From contig NZ_JAIVFX010000004.1 in NCBI RefSeq assembly GCF_020829625.1, positions 141,220 to 205,219 on the forward strand: a DNA stretch of 64,000 nucleotides. Direction: 5' to 3'. A program made the translations under genes and the position numbers. Shown here in pieces: positions 45,024 to 54,024 of the stretch (its first letter is position 1; each line of letters opens with the position of its first letter). The notes under the pieces are model-generated. The model searched no databases. It had not been told where the DNA came from and saw only the letters and a list, made by a program, of their open reading frames with translations. The stretch comes from Nostoc sp. XA010 (GTDB lineage: Bacteria; Cyanobacteriota; Cyanobacteriia; Cyanobacteriales; Nostocaceae).

Positions 45024-46346
45024 TTAAGGAGTGGGTAGGCGTAGCCCGCCGGAGGCATCGCCAACTATCGGTTCTATATTGCTAACTTTGGTATTGTCTA
45101 GGTAATTGTAGACTCTTCTCGAAAGTTCACGGACAAAATCTCCAGCTTTGGGATCGTAGTTTGGTCTTTGCACCAAAACACCTGCTAAATAGCTTTTCCC
45201 ATTGGGCATTTGAATAATACCCGCATCACCAATGATAAATCTCAATGTACCAGTTTTGTGTGCGATCTTAGCTCCTTGACCAATACCAGCTGGTAGTAAA
45301 CTATTGGTTTTAACACGGCGCATAATACCTAAAACTTGATTGCGGCTGTTTGGCGATAGCAAACGATTGTTATAAACTAACGCCGCCAATCTGACCAAAT
45401 CTTTGGAACTGGTTGTATTTTTGCCAGCGATGTCTGGAAGTAGATTCCGAAGTGCTGTATTTTGCAATCCCCAACTACGAAAACGTTGGCTAACTTTTGC
45501 TGCACCACCCAAGCGATCGAGAATTAGATTTGTTGCGGTATTATCGCTGATTGTCATCATTAAGGTAGCAGTTTCTAGGACGCTGAATTTAGTTCCTATG
45601 GGTTTGTATTGCATAGTTCCAGATTCGCCAACCTTTAAATCGCGCCGCATCACTAATTTATCGGTGAGTTTAATTCTCCCAGCGTCTATTTCTTGGAAAA
45701 GAGCCACTAATAAGGGAAATTTGATTGTACTAGCAGCAGCAAATCTTTTTTCACCATTAATATCTATATAGTTACCTGTAGCTAAATCTAAGAAAAAGAT
45801 TCCCGGATTTAATGTTTTATAACTTGCTAACAAAGTGCGAATTTGAGAAGTGATACCAACCATCTCTTGACCAAGATTCACAACTCCAGCAAATGTAGAT
45901 GCATCTGTAGATTTGATAGCGATATCTTCTCGATTTTCCCCAACAATAGGATTGTTTTGGCGGTCAAATGAATTGAATTTGAAAATCCAATGAGAACGAG
46001 AATCTCCTTTAATTGATATATTTTGGGAGGTAACATCATAACCAGGAGCTAACTCTACGACAAAACGAGTTGTTTGAGAGTCTGGTTTGCCGAGGCGAAT
46101 TTCTTTCACCGCCTTGCCAAAACTTTGTTTGACACTATCAGAATTAAAATTAGTTCCAGGTAAGTCAATTACCAATCGGCTAGGATTATCTAATATAAAG
46201 GCTTTTGGTTCTATTCCCGAAGTGGTAGTTAAGTCTAATTGGTTTTGGCTAGTATCATAGTACCAAGACTGTAATTGTGAAGCTTTAGCTTGTCCTGCAA
46301 CTAGAACCAAACTGCTTAAAGCAATCGCTAGTAGATGTGATTTCAT
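45024..46346 (-). CDS. AMIN domain plus class A beta-lactamase-like serine hydrolase
   Basis: About 440 residues. Starting at the ATG at 46346 gives a clean Sec signal (MKSHLLAIALSSLVLVAGQAKA). An AMIN domain (about 25-125: LVIDLPGTNF, TRFVVELAPGYDV) should bind cell-wall components. The serine hydrolase domain has the SxxK motif STIK, the SDN motif in MTISDNTATNLILDRLGG and the KTG motif in HKTGTLRFIIGDAG. It is probably a periplasmic peptidoglycan-linked beta-lactamase or peptidase. The usual class A Glu-x-x-x-Asn motif is not obvious. The last dozen residues (GDASGGLRLPTP) and the stop are encoded by a dispersed palindromic repeat. Confidence 0.86.
   Translation of the reverse strand: MKSHLLAIALSSLVLVAGQAKASQLQSWYYDTSQNQLDLTTTSGIEPKAFILDNPSRLVIDLPGTNFNSDSVKQSFGKAVKEIRLGKPDSQTTRFVVELAPGYDVTSQNISIKGDSRSHWIFKFNSFDRQNNPIVGENREDIAIKSTDASTFAGVVNLGQEMVGITSQIRTLLASYKTLNPGIFFLDLATGNYIDINGEKRFAAASTIKFPLLVALFQEIDAGRIKLTDKLVMRRDLKVGESGTMQYKPIGTKFSVLETATLMMTISDNTATNLILDRLGGAAKVSQRFRSWGLQNTALRNLLPDIAGKNTTSSKDLVRLAALVYNNRLLSPNSRNQVLGIMRRVKTNSLLPAGIGQGAKIAHKTGTLRFIIGDAGIIQMPNGKSYLAGVLVQRPNYDPKAGDFVRELSRRVYNYLDNTKVSNIEPIVGDASGGLRLPTP
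45034..45062. repeat. Dispersed palindromic repeat forming a gene's 3' end
   Basis: GGTAGGCGTAGCCCGCCGGA and on to GGCATCG: the same palindrome as at 21-50 and 802-829. It is translated on the minus strand as the last residues of the beta-lactamase-like protein. Confidence 0.75.
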
Positions 46347-46910
46347 GTTGTGATTGTGGGTGTGCAAGTTAGGAGCGACTAATCAGCTTTACTTAGATTT
46401 TTTTCTGATGATTGTGCTGAACTTCCGGAGAAAAAGTCATAAATCCCGTTGAGTTATTTTTTGAGATGATATTTGGGATTGGATAAGCACGATAAATCAT
46501 CATTACTTATTAAAAGTAAATCGCTGACAGTTTTATTTGTGGTGTGAGTTGACAACAACAGAAATTGTTAATCTAGCCGAAGGACGAGCAAAGGATTAAT
46601 TATGTTTCCAACTTATATTTTGTATAGAGAGAAAGTAAAACCCTAATACATATATAGCAATCCGATAGCGAAGCGGTAGCGAGTCAGACGCTCCTGCGTC
46701 GCTAACGCTGCGCTATCGAGCGTCTTTGATTTCTGAATCACTCGTAGAGGTAAGGGACTGGCGACTGGGGACTGGGGACTAGGAAGAAGGAATAAAGGTG
46801 TACTGAGTTTTGTTCAAAAATCAAATATGAGTCCTATATATATTTCGCGTCGGGGCGGCACTGCCCATACGTGTCAACTAATAACTGGCTTCCCATGACC
46901 ATCGGCGTCA
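46347..46910. other. Repeat-rich intergenic region, no gene seen
   Basis: It contains a GCGAAGCGGTAGCGAGTCAG-type hairpin (46676-46720), a short GGGGACT heptamer run (46755-46782), and at 46796-46840 a half copy, inverted, of the MITE end found at 39163. No coding sequence is supported. Confidence 0.5.
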
Positions 46911-46996
46911 CCCCACCCTAACCCTCCCCTTGTAAAGGGGAGGGAACGAGATTCTCTTGTTTCCCCCCTTGACAAGGGGGGATTAAGGGGGGTAAA
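46911..46996. repeat. Double-hairpin repeat, copy 2 (REP-like)
   Basis: An inverted copy of 1041-1130: CCCTCCCC-TTGTAAA-GGGGAGGG, followed by CCCCCCTTGACAAGGGGGG. It lies about 80 bp before a RAYT transposase remnant, the type of enzyme that mobilises REP palindromes. Confidence 0.75.
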
Positions 46997-47076
46997 ACGC
47001 CTGTGGGACATGCATTTGAGCTTAAGTTGACACCAATGGGCTTTTTCTGTGCCCCTACGGGTGTACCTCACGCAAA

Positions 47077-47654
47077 TATCTCATAGAACCTGCCGCCCAC
47101 CAAGACTTGCCCAAAATCATGCATTTCTTGAATTGGTACACAGCGATGTGTTTTAACAAAATGTTAAATCGTACTGGACATTTCTGGGAGAAGCGATATT
47201 ACTGTGATGGGTTTCCTCCCACAAATACCCAGCGAGCATTAAATACCCTACGCTACATTCATGGCAACCCCAAGGCTGCACAAATGCGGCAGAGTTTTTT
47301 TACGATTTCAGCAATTACGGTAGTTACGATGGGTTGACTAATGATTGCTTAACTCTCTGGCATCCTGCTTTTTTACAATTAGGTAAAACATTAGATGAAT
47401 GTGCCAAAAAGTATCGCGGGTTTTGCCAAAGGTATAAACCGAAACTAAAAACAGCCAGCAAGTCCTACTGGGGTAGTAAGCTGCTGGCTGGTCAGAAGGT
47501 TCATAAGGGCAAGCGCAAATGCTCACCTGGTCAACTAGCATTGCCAATTTGTAATATTGGGCAGTGCCAGGTATCGGAAAGCCCCGAACTAGCAGAAGTG
47601 GTACAGAAATTTGTTCTAGCAAATCGAGGTTGTAGGTTTGATCTGCGGGTGTGA
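47077..47654 (+). pseudogene. RAYT (REP-associated Y1 transposase), truncated and frameshifted
   Basis: The frame begins with homologous sequence YLIEPAAHQDLPKIMHFLNW, preceded by unrelated sequence, so the N-terminal ~75 residues with the HUH motif are lost. It continues through NRTGHFWEKRYYCDG and RALNTLRYIHGNPKAAQ to a run of seven T (about 47295-47301). There the frame shifts and continues YDFSNYGSYDG, LTLWHPAFLQLGKTLDEC, YRGFCQRYKPK and WGSKLL to the stop at 47654. One extra T (eight) would restore a continuous frame. Both fragments together are the normal order of a Y1 RAYT. It is considered inactive. Confidence 0.82.
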
Positions 47655-47697
47655 GCTATTATGTATGGGTGAACAACAAAAAACAACCAATGCAAGT

Positions 47698-47958
47698 TTA
47701 CTCCTCCACTTTAAAATAAACCATTGTATCCCACCACCTAAAATTGTATTTTTTCAGTATCTCATAATACTTTTTAATTTTATCGAGGGATACTTTTTGT
47801 TGGATTCCCGACGGTTTTTCGGGGGATACTTTTTTCTGCGCGACCGTAGCTCCCCCTACTACGTTAATAGCTTCTCCGTCTGATAGTTCCTCCATTTCGA
47901 CTGGAGCTTGCAGGTTTTTTTCTTTGTCAGTTGTTAGAGCTTTGATTTTGCTGATCAT
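47698..47958 (-). CDS. Orphan double-glycine-leader peptide (candidate RiPP precursor)
   Basis: An 86-residue peptide. The start at 47958 is fixed by an AAGGAG ribosome-binding site (47968-47963) with a 4-base gap. The N-terminal part ends in a typical class II leader: EMEELSDGEAINVVGG followed by ATVAQ, matching the ELSxxE...VxGG pattern cut by C39 peptidase-ABC transporters. The predicted core is ~50 residues, Lys-rich, starting ATVAQKKVSPEKPSG and ending YNFRWWDTMVYFKVEE. It has no Cys, so a lanthipeptide is unlikely; an unmodified bacteriocin or a secreted signal is possible. No modification enzyme or transporter gene is in this window. The leader is seen directly; the role is inferred. 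Confidence 0.7.
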   Translation of the reverse strand: MISKIKALTTDKEKNLQAPVEMEELSDGEAINVVGGATVAQKKVSPEKPSGIQQKVSLDKIKKYYEILKKYNFRWWDTMVYFKVEE

Positions 47959-48195
47959 ATAACTCCTTGTACTCATCAAGCGAGTTTATGGACTGCATAT
48001 ATTATGTATCAGCTAAAACTGGATTATAGAGGGTTGATACGAAATTACAGTAATTTTAACAAAGCGAATTAAATGGGAACTGGGAAATACGGATGAGTTG
48101 TGAGCTATTTGTTAAAACTGACTTTCTTGCAAGGGGAAAGAAGAACAGACTTGAACTTTAGTTCAACGCAGGGAAAGGTTCGTTGACATCTCACA

Positions 48196-49374
48196 TTAAA
48201 AAAAATCAGCCACCCAAGGAGAACTACCTGCAAATATTTGCGTAGCTGTTGAAATAGCTGTTTCTGTCCCATGCAGTTTTCCGGCTACTTGCAATTGGTA
48301 GGGTGTGAACAAACTTGTATATATTGGTGCTAGTTCTCGGACATCTAGCTGCAACTCACCTTTTCCACCTTTTGTAACTTCACCGCGTCCATTGGCAACA
48401 GAAAGGATGAATTTACCATTGTTTGCATCCAGCAAATTATCTTGAATATCTAAGTGCAGTTCAGTTTCAATTGCCGATGGATAACCCCGCATCTCCAGCG
48501 CCTTGACTACATCTACTACCCGGAACATCCAACGCATTGTATGCCTGAGTTTGGCAGTTTGCTCTGGTAGCAGCAATGTCAAGGAATCAATAGCAGAACT
48601 CCTCCATCGCACTTTGTCAATTTGGGAGCGATGACTAGCAAGAAAAGACCAGAATGATTGTGCAGCCGCATCTGTGAGAATTACCCAATCTTTTATTCGC
48701 AGAATTGCGCCATCTTCTGCTGGATGTTGGCTGAAGAGGATGTAGCCTTCGGGTTTCTCTTTTGTACCGATAAAATATGCGTAAAATGTTTCTTTATCAT
48801 CTGGTTGGATTAAGCGCTCCCAGATTGCGGGATGTCGGTCTAAATATCCATGCGTTAATCTGGCCTGCTGCTGATATAGTTCATGAAAGACTTGATGATT
48901 GATTGGAAATATTGGTTGCAAAGGTAAGGGTTGCTCTCGCAATTGGATACTTTTAGTAGGAACTTCCCAATTACACCAGCTACCCCCCTGCTCATACCCG
49001 ACTTTTCGATACAAGCTTTGAGCTGCTGGATAAAGAGCAGAGAGCGGTATACCCCTAGCATAAAGTTCTTTGAGGGTGTGCTGCATGAGAGCGATCGCAG
49101 CTCCCGAACCACGATACTCTGGAGCAATGCCGACTACGGCAATTCCTGTCATTGGTACACGCACACCACCCCACCACTGGCCCATATCAAGAGTTGCCAA
49201 TCCACCAATTAATTGTTCTGACTCACGAATAATGCGGAAATTTTCTACGCCAAGGAGATTGATGTAAGCTTCCTCGCCACCAAGTCCACTGATAAAACAC
49301 TGCTCAAAGATACTCGCAAGCTGCTGAATATCCTGGGGATGGGCAAGAGTGCTGTATTCAAATTTAAGCGTCAT
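48196..49374 (-). CDS. Eis-family GNAT N-acetyltransferase
   Basis: A 392-residue protein of the Eis (enhanced intracellular survival) type. The first GNAT domain has the acetyl-CoA loop VVGIAPEYRGSGAAIALMQ near residues 80-98, with Q/RxxGxG/A. A second GNAT-like domain and a C-terminal SCP2-like domain (about 290-392: ELHLDIQDNLL ... GELQLDVRELAPIYTSLF) follow. The C-terminal carboxylate (F392) serves in catalysis in the family. Eis enzymes acetylate several amines of aminoglycosides or proteins; the cyanobacterial substrate is unknown. It is monocistronic, with the orphan leader peptide downstream. Confidence 0.88.
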   Translation of the reverse strand: MTLKFEYSTLAHPQDIQQLASIFEQCFISGLGGEEAYINLLGVENFRIIRESEQLIGGLATLDMGQWWGGVRVPMTGIAVVGIAPEYRGSGAAIALMQHTLKELYARGIPLSALYPAAQSLYRKVGYEQGGSWCNWEVPTKSIQLREQPLPLQPIFPINHQVFHELYQQQARLTHGYLDRHPAIWERLIQPDDKETFYAYFIGTKEKPEGYILFSQHPAEDGAILRIKDWVILTDAAAQSFWSFLASHRSQIDKVRWRSSAIDSLTLLLPEQTAKLRHTMRWMFRVVDVVKALEMRGYPSAIETELHLDIQDNLLDANNGKFILSVANGRGEVTKGGKGELQLDVRELAPIYTSLFTPYQLQVAGKLHGTETAISTATQIFAGSSPWVADFF

Positions 49375-49500
49375 CTCTTATACCATTAGTACAAAACCAC
49401 AATTATGCTACAGCAAGCATTGTCTCTATGCTTCACCAACTATATTTTTTGTACCCCGTTGTAGACATCGCTCTTATTTAAACACTAGTTGTCAAAATTT

Positions 49501-49746
49501 AAACGTTTGCAGCTAATGTTGCTTGATGTATAAGAAAGGCTTAAGTATTTGCAGGTCAGCTATAAGCAGTTGCAACAAATGCTTAAACATTTGCAACAAT
49601 TGCTCTTTCATATATAAGAAAAAATTAAGCATTTGCAAGAAATGTATAAGTTGTTGTTGCAAACGCTTTAACGTTTGCAGCTAATGTTGCTTGATGTATA
49701 AGAAACGCTTTAACATTTGCAGCAATCATTGCAATGAACTTATAAA
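49501..49746. repeat. 84-bp degenerate tandem array with TATAAG and TTTGCA boxes
   Basis: TATAAG boxes begin at 49529, 49561, 49613, 49645 and 49697, with TATAAA at 49741. Distances are 32, 52, 32, 52 and 44, so the true period is 84 bp (about 2.7 units). Each half-unit holds (T)TTGCA boxes, some as GTTGCAA...TTTGCA pairs. The first 28 bp (49501-49528) match the end of the second unit. It lies between the divergent Eis-like and glycosidase genes. It has no coding capacity. Confidence 0.8.
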
Positions 49747-49980
49747 TCTGTTTATAGCGTTTCTTTGTGAAGCTGCATATATTTATTTACCCCCCGGCTA
49801 CGCCGTCCCCCCGATGTGTTGGGGGGACTGATTATGTTCATCTTCATACAGAATTGGTATTACTAGCTCAAATTAAAAAGTTTTCTTAGTGAAATTAACT
49901 AAAGTTTTGTAAATGCGATCGCAACTCATTAGCCTTAAAGTGATAACGACAACTTTTTGTGCAATTGTGGTCAAGAGACT

Positions 49981-51177
49981 ATGAATGTTGTAATCAATTT
50001 ATTGCTTTTTCTGCTGCCGATTCTGAGTAGCCTTTTGATTGCCCAAGTTTTCAACCCTCTATCTTCTTATCAAACTCTCCAAACTATAGATGGGGCAGCT
50101 TTATATAAAAAACAATTAACAAATGGGAACGAAGCATATTTACAAGTTATTGATCTTCGCAAAATGCAGATAGACCAAATTACCGGAGAGGTAGATAGTA
50201 TGGGTCTAAATGAAGGTAAATATTATAAAGGGGAAGGTGGACATTACAGCCCTTTTTTCAAAAATAAGTTGTTTTCGGAAGTAACAGACGAATATAAAAA
50301 ACTTTACAAAAACAAGGTTTTTTCGATGATTAATTGTTCTTTTTTTGAGCAATACCAATCTAGTACTCAATTATCTTTTCCAATTAAACTCAATGGTGTA
50401 GTTATCAGTGGCGGCAATAGCCCTTATGGGCCAATCAAGCAACCAAAAGATAAATACTATAGTAATATTCACCTCAAAGCTCTAGTCTGGAACAGTAAGC
50501 AGGCATACATTACCGATTACAACCAGGTTAGCGGTTCGCCTCTCAACCAAAACGCAGTGAAGAATGCAATCGTTACTTACCGATACAGCGATCATCCGGC
50601 AAAAGTATTAGCCCAAAACCAAGCGAATAAGTATCAAGTTATCGGTACTCTGAACAAAGATGGTGTTAAAGGCGACGAGCTTTTGTTGATTATGACGGTG
50701 AACCAAGCGACTCTGGATGAAGCAGCCGATTTATTACGGAAATTAGGAGTTAAAGGGGATATCATTACTGTTGATGGGGGCAGATCAACTTATTTATTTA
50801 ATTCCCAGAGCGGAAATATTATCGTTCCACAACTGTCTAATTCACAAGAAAATCCTGCCTTCCGAGACTTACCTCATTATTTGGGATTCCGTAAGAAAAC
50901 CAAAAATCAGGTTGCACCAAAAATATTGATCAGTCAGCCAGTGAATAAAGTACTTGCAAAAAAGGATCAGCCTTATTTAATATTGTGGCGGGATAATCTT
51001 AACGGCGATGTCTCGATTAAGTTGTACGATGGAAACAAACTTATCCAAAACATTTCTTCTCGTACCGCTAGCGATGGAGTTTATGAGTGGACACCACGTA
51101 TTTCTTTAAAAGAAGGCTATTTTATTCGGATTTCTAGCTGGAAAGACCGGAATATTTTCGGGCAGTTGCAACTGTAA
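49981..51177 (+). CDS. Phosphodiester glycosidase (NAGPA-type) family protein
   Basis: About 398 residues with a signal-anchor segment (MNVVINLLLFLLPILSSLLI). The domain is of the phosphodiester glycosidase / exopolysaccharide biosynthesis family (PF09992): MINCSFFEQY, LVWNSKQAYITDYN, ELLLIMTVNQATLDEAADLL and the hallmark GDIITVDGGRST, where the family usually has DGGGS. The last 70 residues form a separate beta-sandwich-like domain (LILWRDNLNGDVSIKLYDGN ... GVYEWTPRISLKEGYFIRI). It is probably exported and acts on cell-surface glycans (inference). The ATG at 49981 is chosen because it opens the signal sequence. Confidence 0.82.
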   Translation: MNVVINLLLFLLPILSSLLIAQVFNPLSSYQTLQTIDGAALYKKQLTNGNEAYLQVIDLRKMQIDQITGEVDSMGLNEGKYYKGEGGHYSPFFKNKLFSEVTDEYKKLYKNKVFSMINCSFFEQYQSSTQLSFPIKLNGVVISGGNSPYGPIKQPKDKYYSNIHLKALVWNSKQAYITDYNQVSGSPLNQNAVKNAIVTYRYSDHPAKVLAQNQANKYQVIGTLNKDGVKGDELLLIMTVNQATLDEAADLLRKLGVKGDIITVDGGRSTYLFNSQSGNIIVPQLSNSQENPAFRDLPHYLGFRKKTKNQVAPKILISQPVNKVLAKKDQPYLILWRDNLNGDVSIKLYDGNKLIQNISSRTASDGVYEWTPRISLKEGYFIRISSWKDRNIFGQLQL

Positions 51178-51265
51178 TTAAAATAAACCCTGTTTTTAGC
51201 GGTGCGGAATGGGAAAATGAAAGGGATAACTAGCTAAACGCAAACCTCTCAACAAGTTTGGCGGT

Positions 51266-53788
51266 GTGGCAGTGATCGGAATTGTTATCGTTTCTCACAG
51301 TAAACAACTAGCTCTGGGTGTGCGGGAACTCGCCGCGCAAATGGTTCAGGGCCAAGTTCCCATTGCTGTTGCAGCAGGTATTGAAGATCCGGACAACCCA
51401 TTGGGTACAGATCCCATCCAGGTTTATGAAGCGATCGCTTCTGTTTTCTCTGATAATGGTGTCTTGGTATTAATGGATTTGGGTAGTGCTTTGCTGAGTG
51501 CAGAAATGGCAATAGAGTTTTTGCCAGAAGCACAGCAGCAAAAAGTATATTTATGTGAAGCACCTCTAGTAGAAGGTGCGATCGCTGCTGTAGTAGCTGT
51601 GGCGGCTGGTAGAGATATTCAGCAAGTCATGGCAGAAGCACGCGGCGCACTTTTAGCAAAAGCAACTCAATTGGGTGTAGTTAGTAGGCCGTTGTCACTT
51701 GTCAGTCACAACACCCCAACAACTAATATAGAATCACCAACGCGAGAAATCCGGCTGATTGTGAGCAATCGCTTAGGATTACACGCCCGTCCCGCAGCGC
51801 AGTTTGTGACAACCGCAGCCCGGTTTCAATCGCAAATTTTGGTGCAGAATTTAACGAGAAATACTGAGCTAGTTAGGGGTGACAGTATTAACCAAGTTGC
51901 AACTTTAGGGGTGCGTCAAGGACACGAATTGCTGATTACTGCCACCGGTTCTGATGCAGATGAAGCACTGGCAGCATTACAGGGATTATTCGCAAATAAT
52001 TTTGGTGAGGATAATGTTGCTTTGAATTCTCCACCTGCATTGCACCATGAAGTTACCCCAGCAATTCACGGCGAACTTTTGGGAATTGCAGCTTCTGCTG
52101 GAGTAGCGATCGCACCTGTTGTTCATTATCAACCCACACACATTTCGATTACGGAATACCACGTAGACGATCCTGATGCAGAGTGGCAAAGAGTACAAGC
52201 AGCAATTCACACCGCCAGACAAGAAATGCAAGCAGTTTTCTCCCAAGCTTCTCTGCAAATTGGTGACGCTGAAGCCGCCATCTTCGATGCCCAACTACTA
52301 TTTTTAGAAGATCCAGTATTGCTGGAAGCGGCTCACCAACGCATTTTAGAACACCATATAAATGCTGAAGCCGCTTGGCAAGCCGTAGTTGATGAAGTAG
52401 CGACTTCCTACCGCACACTTGAGGATTCTTACCTGCAAGAGCGAGTTGACGATGTTGTGGATGTCGGACAAAGGGTGCTGCGATTATTAGCTGGGAATGC
52501 CCCTGCTAACCTGCATCTTGAGGAACCTGCAATTTTGGTGGCGACTGATTTAAGTCCCTCAGATACGGCTAGACTAGATCCGAAAAAGGTATTAGGTATT
52601 TGTACGACTTCAGGTAGTGCCACATCTCACAGCGCAATTATCGCCCGAACATTGGGTATTCCCGCAGTTTTGGGAGTAGATGCCCAGGTGTTGCACTTGG
52701 CAGATGGTACACTTATGGCACTTGATGGTGAAAGTGGCAAAGCTTGGGTAGAACCAGAATCACACATCCTAGATTTACTCGCAGCAAAGCAGTTAGCTTG
52801 GCAAACTGCCCAACAGGAAGCACGAGCTACAGCACATCAGCCAGCAATTACTCGTGATGGTCGGCAAGTTAGCGTCTTCGCCAATATTGGTAGTATAAAT
52901 GATGTGCAAGTTGCGGTGGCTAATGGTGCAGAAGGTGTGGGATTACTCCGCACTGAATTTCTTTATCTGGATAGGACAAGCGCCCCCACTGAAGAAGAGC
53001 AACTAGAAGTGTATCAGGCGATCGCGCAAGTTTTAGATAATCGTCCGCTAATTATTCGTACCTTAGATGTCGGTGGTGATAAGCCACTTCCTTATCTGAG
53101 AGTAGGGTTTCCCGAAGCTAACCCTTTCTTAGGTTGGCGGGGAATTCGTTTTTGTTTGGATCATTTGGATTTGTTCAAAACTCAGTTACGGGCAATTTTG
53201 AGAGCCAGTGTAGGACACCAAATTAAGATCATGTTGCCAATGATTGCTAGTGTAACTGAGGTACGCGCAGCTAAAGTAATTTTGGGTGAAGTGCAGGCTG
53301 AACTTAATCAAGCTGGTATTTCCTTTGATGCAGCGATGAAAGTAGGAATTATGGTGGAGGTTCCGGCAGCAGTTGCGATCGCAGATCAGTTAGCTGCTGA
53401 AGTAGACTTCTTTAGTATAGGTACTAATGATCTGAGTCAGTACGTCATGGCTAGCGATCGCACTAATCCGCGCGTGGCAAATTTAGTTGATGCGCTACAC
53501 CCAGCAGTGTTACGAATGGTGCAGCAAACTATCCAAGCTGCTCATGCGGCGGGGATTTCGGTAGGATTATGTGGAGAATTGGCAGCAGATACTTTAGCAA
53601 CACCAATTTTATTAGGTTTAGGGCTGGATGAGTTGAGCGTGAATCCTCAAAGTATACCTGGAGTGAAACAGGCGATCGCTAGGTTTTGTATAGTTGAAAG
53701 TGAAGCGATCGTGGCATCAGCATTACAACAAGATTCCGCAGTTAATGTCAGAAAACTAATCTCAACTTCAGTTATCCCCCCTGCATAA
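51266..53788 (+). CDS. dhaM: DhaM-type fused phosphotransferase (EIIA-HPr-EI)
   Basis: An 840-residue multidomain PEP phosphotransferase. An EIIA-Man/DhaM domain (1-130) has the active His11 in VIVSHSKQLALG. An HPr domain (about 160-250) has His173 in LGLHARPAA. A complete enzyme I (about 265-830) follows, with phosphorylatable His455 in SATSHSAIIART, GLLRTEFLY, LPMIASVTEVRA, GTNDLSQYVMASDR and the catalytic Cys in GLCGELA. It passes phosphate from PEP through its own domains, normally to DhaL-ADP to phosphorylate dihydroxyacetone. No dhaK or dhaL is adjacent, so the acceptor is unknown here. The start is GTG at 51266. Confidence 0.9.
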   Translation: MAVIGIVIVSHSKQLALGVRELAAQMVQGQVPIAVAAGIEDPDNPLGTDPIQVYEAIASVFSDNGVLVLMDLGSALLSAEMAIEFLPEAQQQKVYLCEAPLVEGAIAAVVAVAAGRDIQQVMAEARGALLAKATQLGVVSRPLSLVSHNTPTTNIESPTREIRLIVSNRLGLHARPAAQFVTTAARFQSQILVQNLTRNTELVRGDSINQVATLGVRQGHELLITATGSDADEALAALQGLFANNFGEDNVALNSPPALHHEVTPAIHGELLGIAASAGVAIAPVVHYQPTHISITEYHVDDPDAEWQRVQAAIHTARQEMQAVFSQASLQIGDAEAAIFDAQLLFLEDPVLLEAAHQRILEHHINAEAAWQAVVDEVATSYRTLEDSYLQERVDDVVDVGQRVLRLLAGNAPANLHLEEPAILVATDLSPSDTARLDPKKVLGICTTSGSATSHSAIIARTLGIPAVLGVDAQVLHLADGTLMALDGESGKAWVEPESHILDLLAAKQLAWQTAQQEARATAHQPAITRDGRQVSVFANIGSINDVQVAVANGAEGVGLLRTEFLYLDRTSAPTEEEQLEVYQAIAQVLDNRPLIIRTLDVGGDKPLPYLRVGFPEANPFLGWRGIRFCLDHLDLFKTQLRAILRASVGHQIKIMLPMIASVTEVRAAKVILGEVQAELNQAGISFDAAMKVGIMVEVPAAVAIADQLAAEVDFFSIGTNDLSQYVMASDRTNPRVANLVDALHPAVLRMVQQTIQAAHAAGISVGLCGELAADTLATPILLGLGLDELSVNPQSIPGVKQAIARFCIVESEAIVASALQQDSAVNVRKLISTSVIPPA

Positions 53789-54024
53789 TACTAATTCGTA
53801 ATTGAATAAGAATTCAGAATCAAAACGCTCTCTGCGAGACGCTGCGCGTTAGCATCTCTCAAAGAGTTTACGCTGCACTATCCACCAGTTGCACAGAATT
53901 TACAGCAGAATTCAGAAGTAAAACAGGCTTTATATCTGGCTTTGAAACTTAGCTTGTGTACTTCACTAACTTGAAATCTGCTGTAATTCTGAATTCTGGC
54001 TTCTGACTGCTGAATTCTGTTTTG

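Noticed and set aside
47334..47654. Independent 106-residue gene
   Set aside because: It is the out-of-frame second half of the RAYT transposase after the T7 frameshift.
49501..49746. CRISPR array
   Set aside because: Units are degenerate, period alternates 32/52 bp, there are no identical direct repeats with unique spacers and no cas genes.
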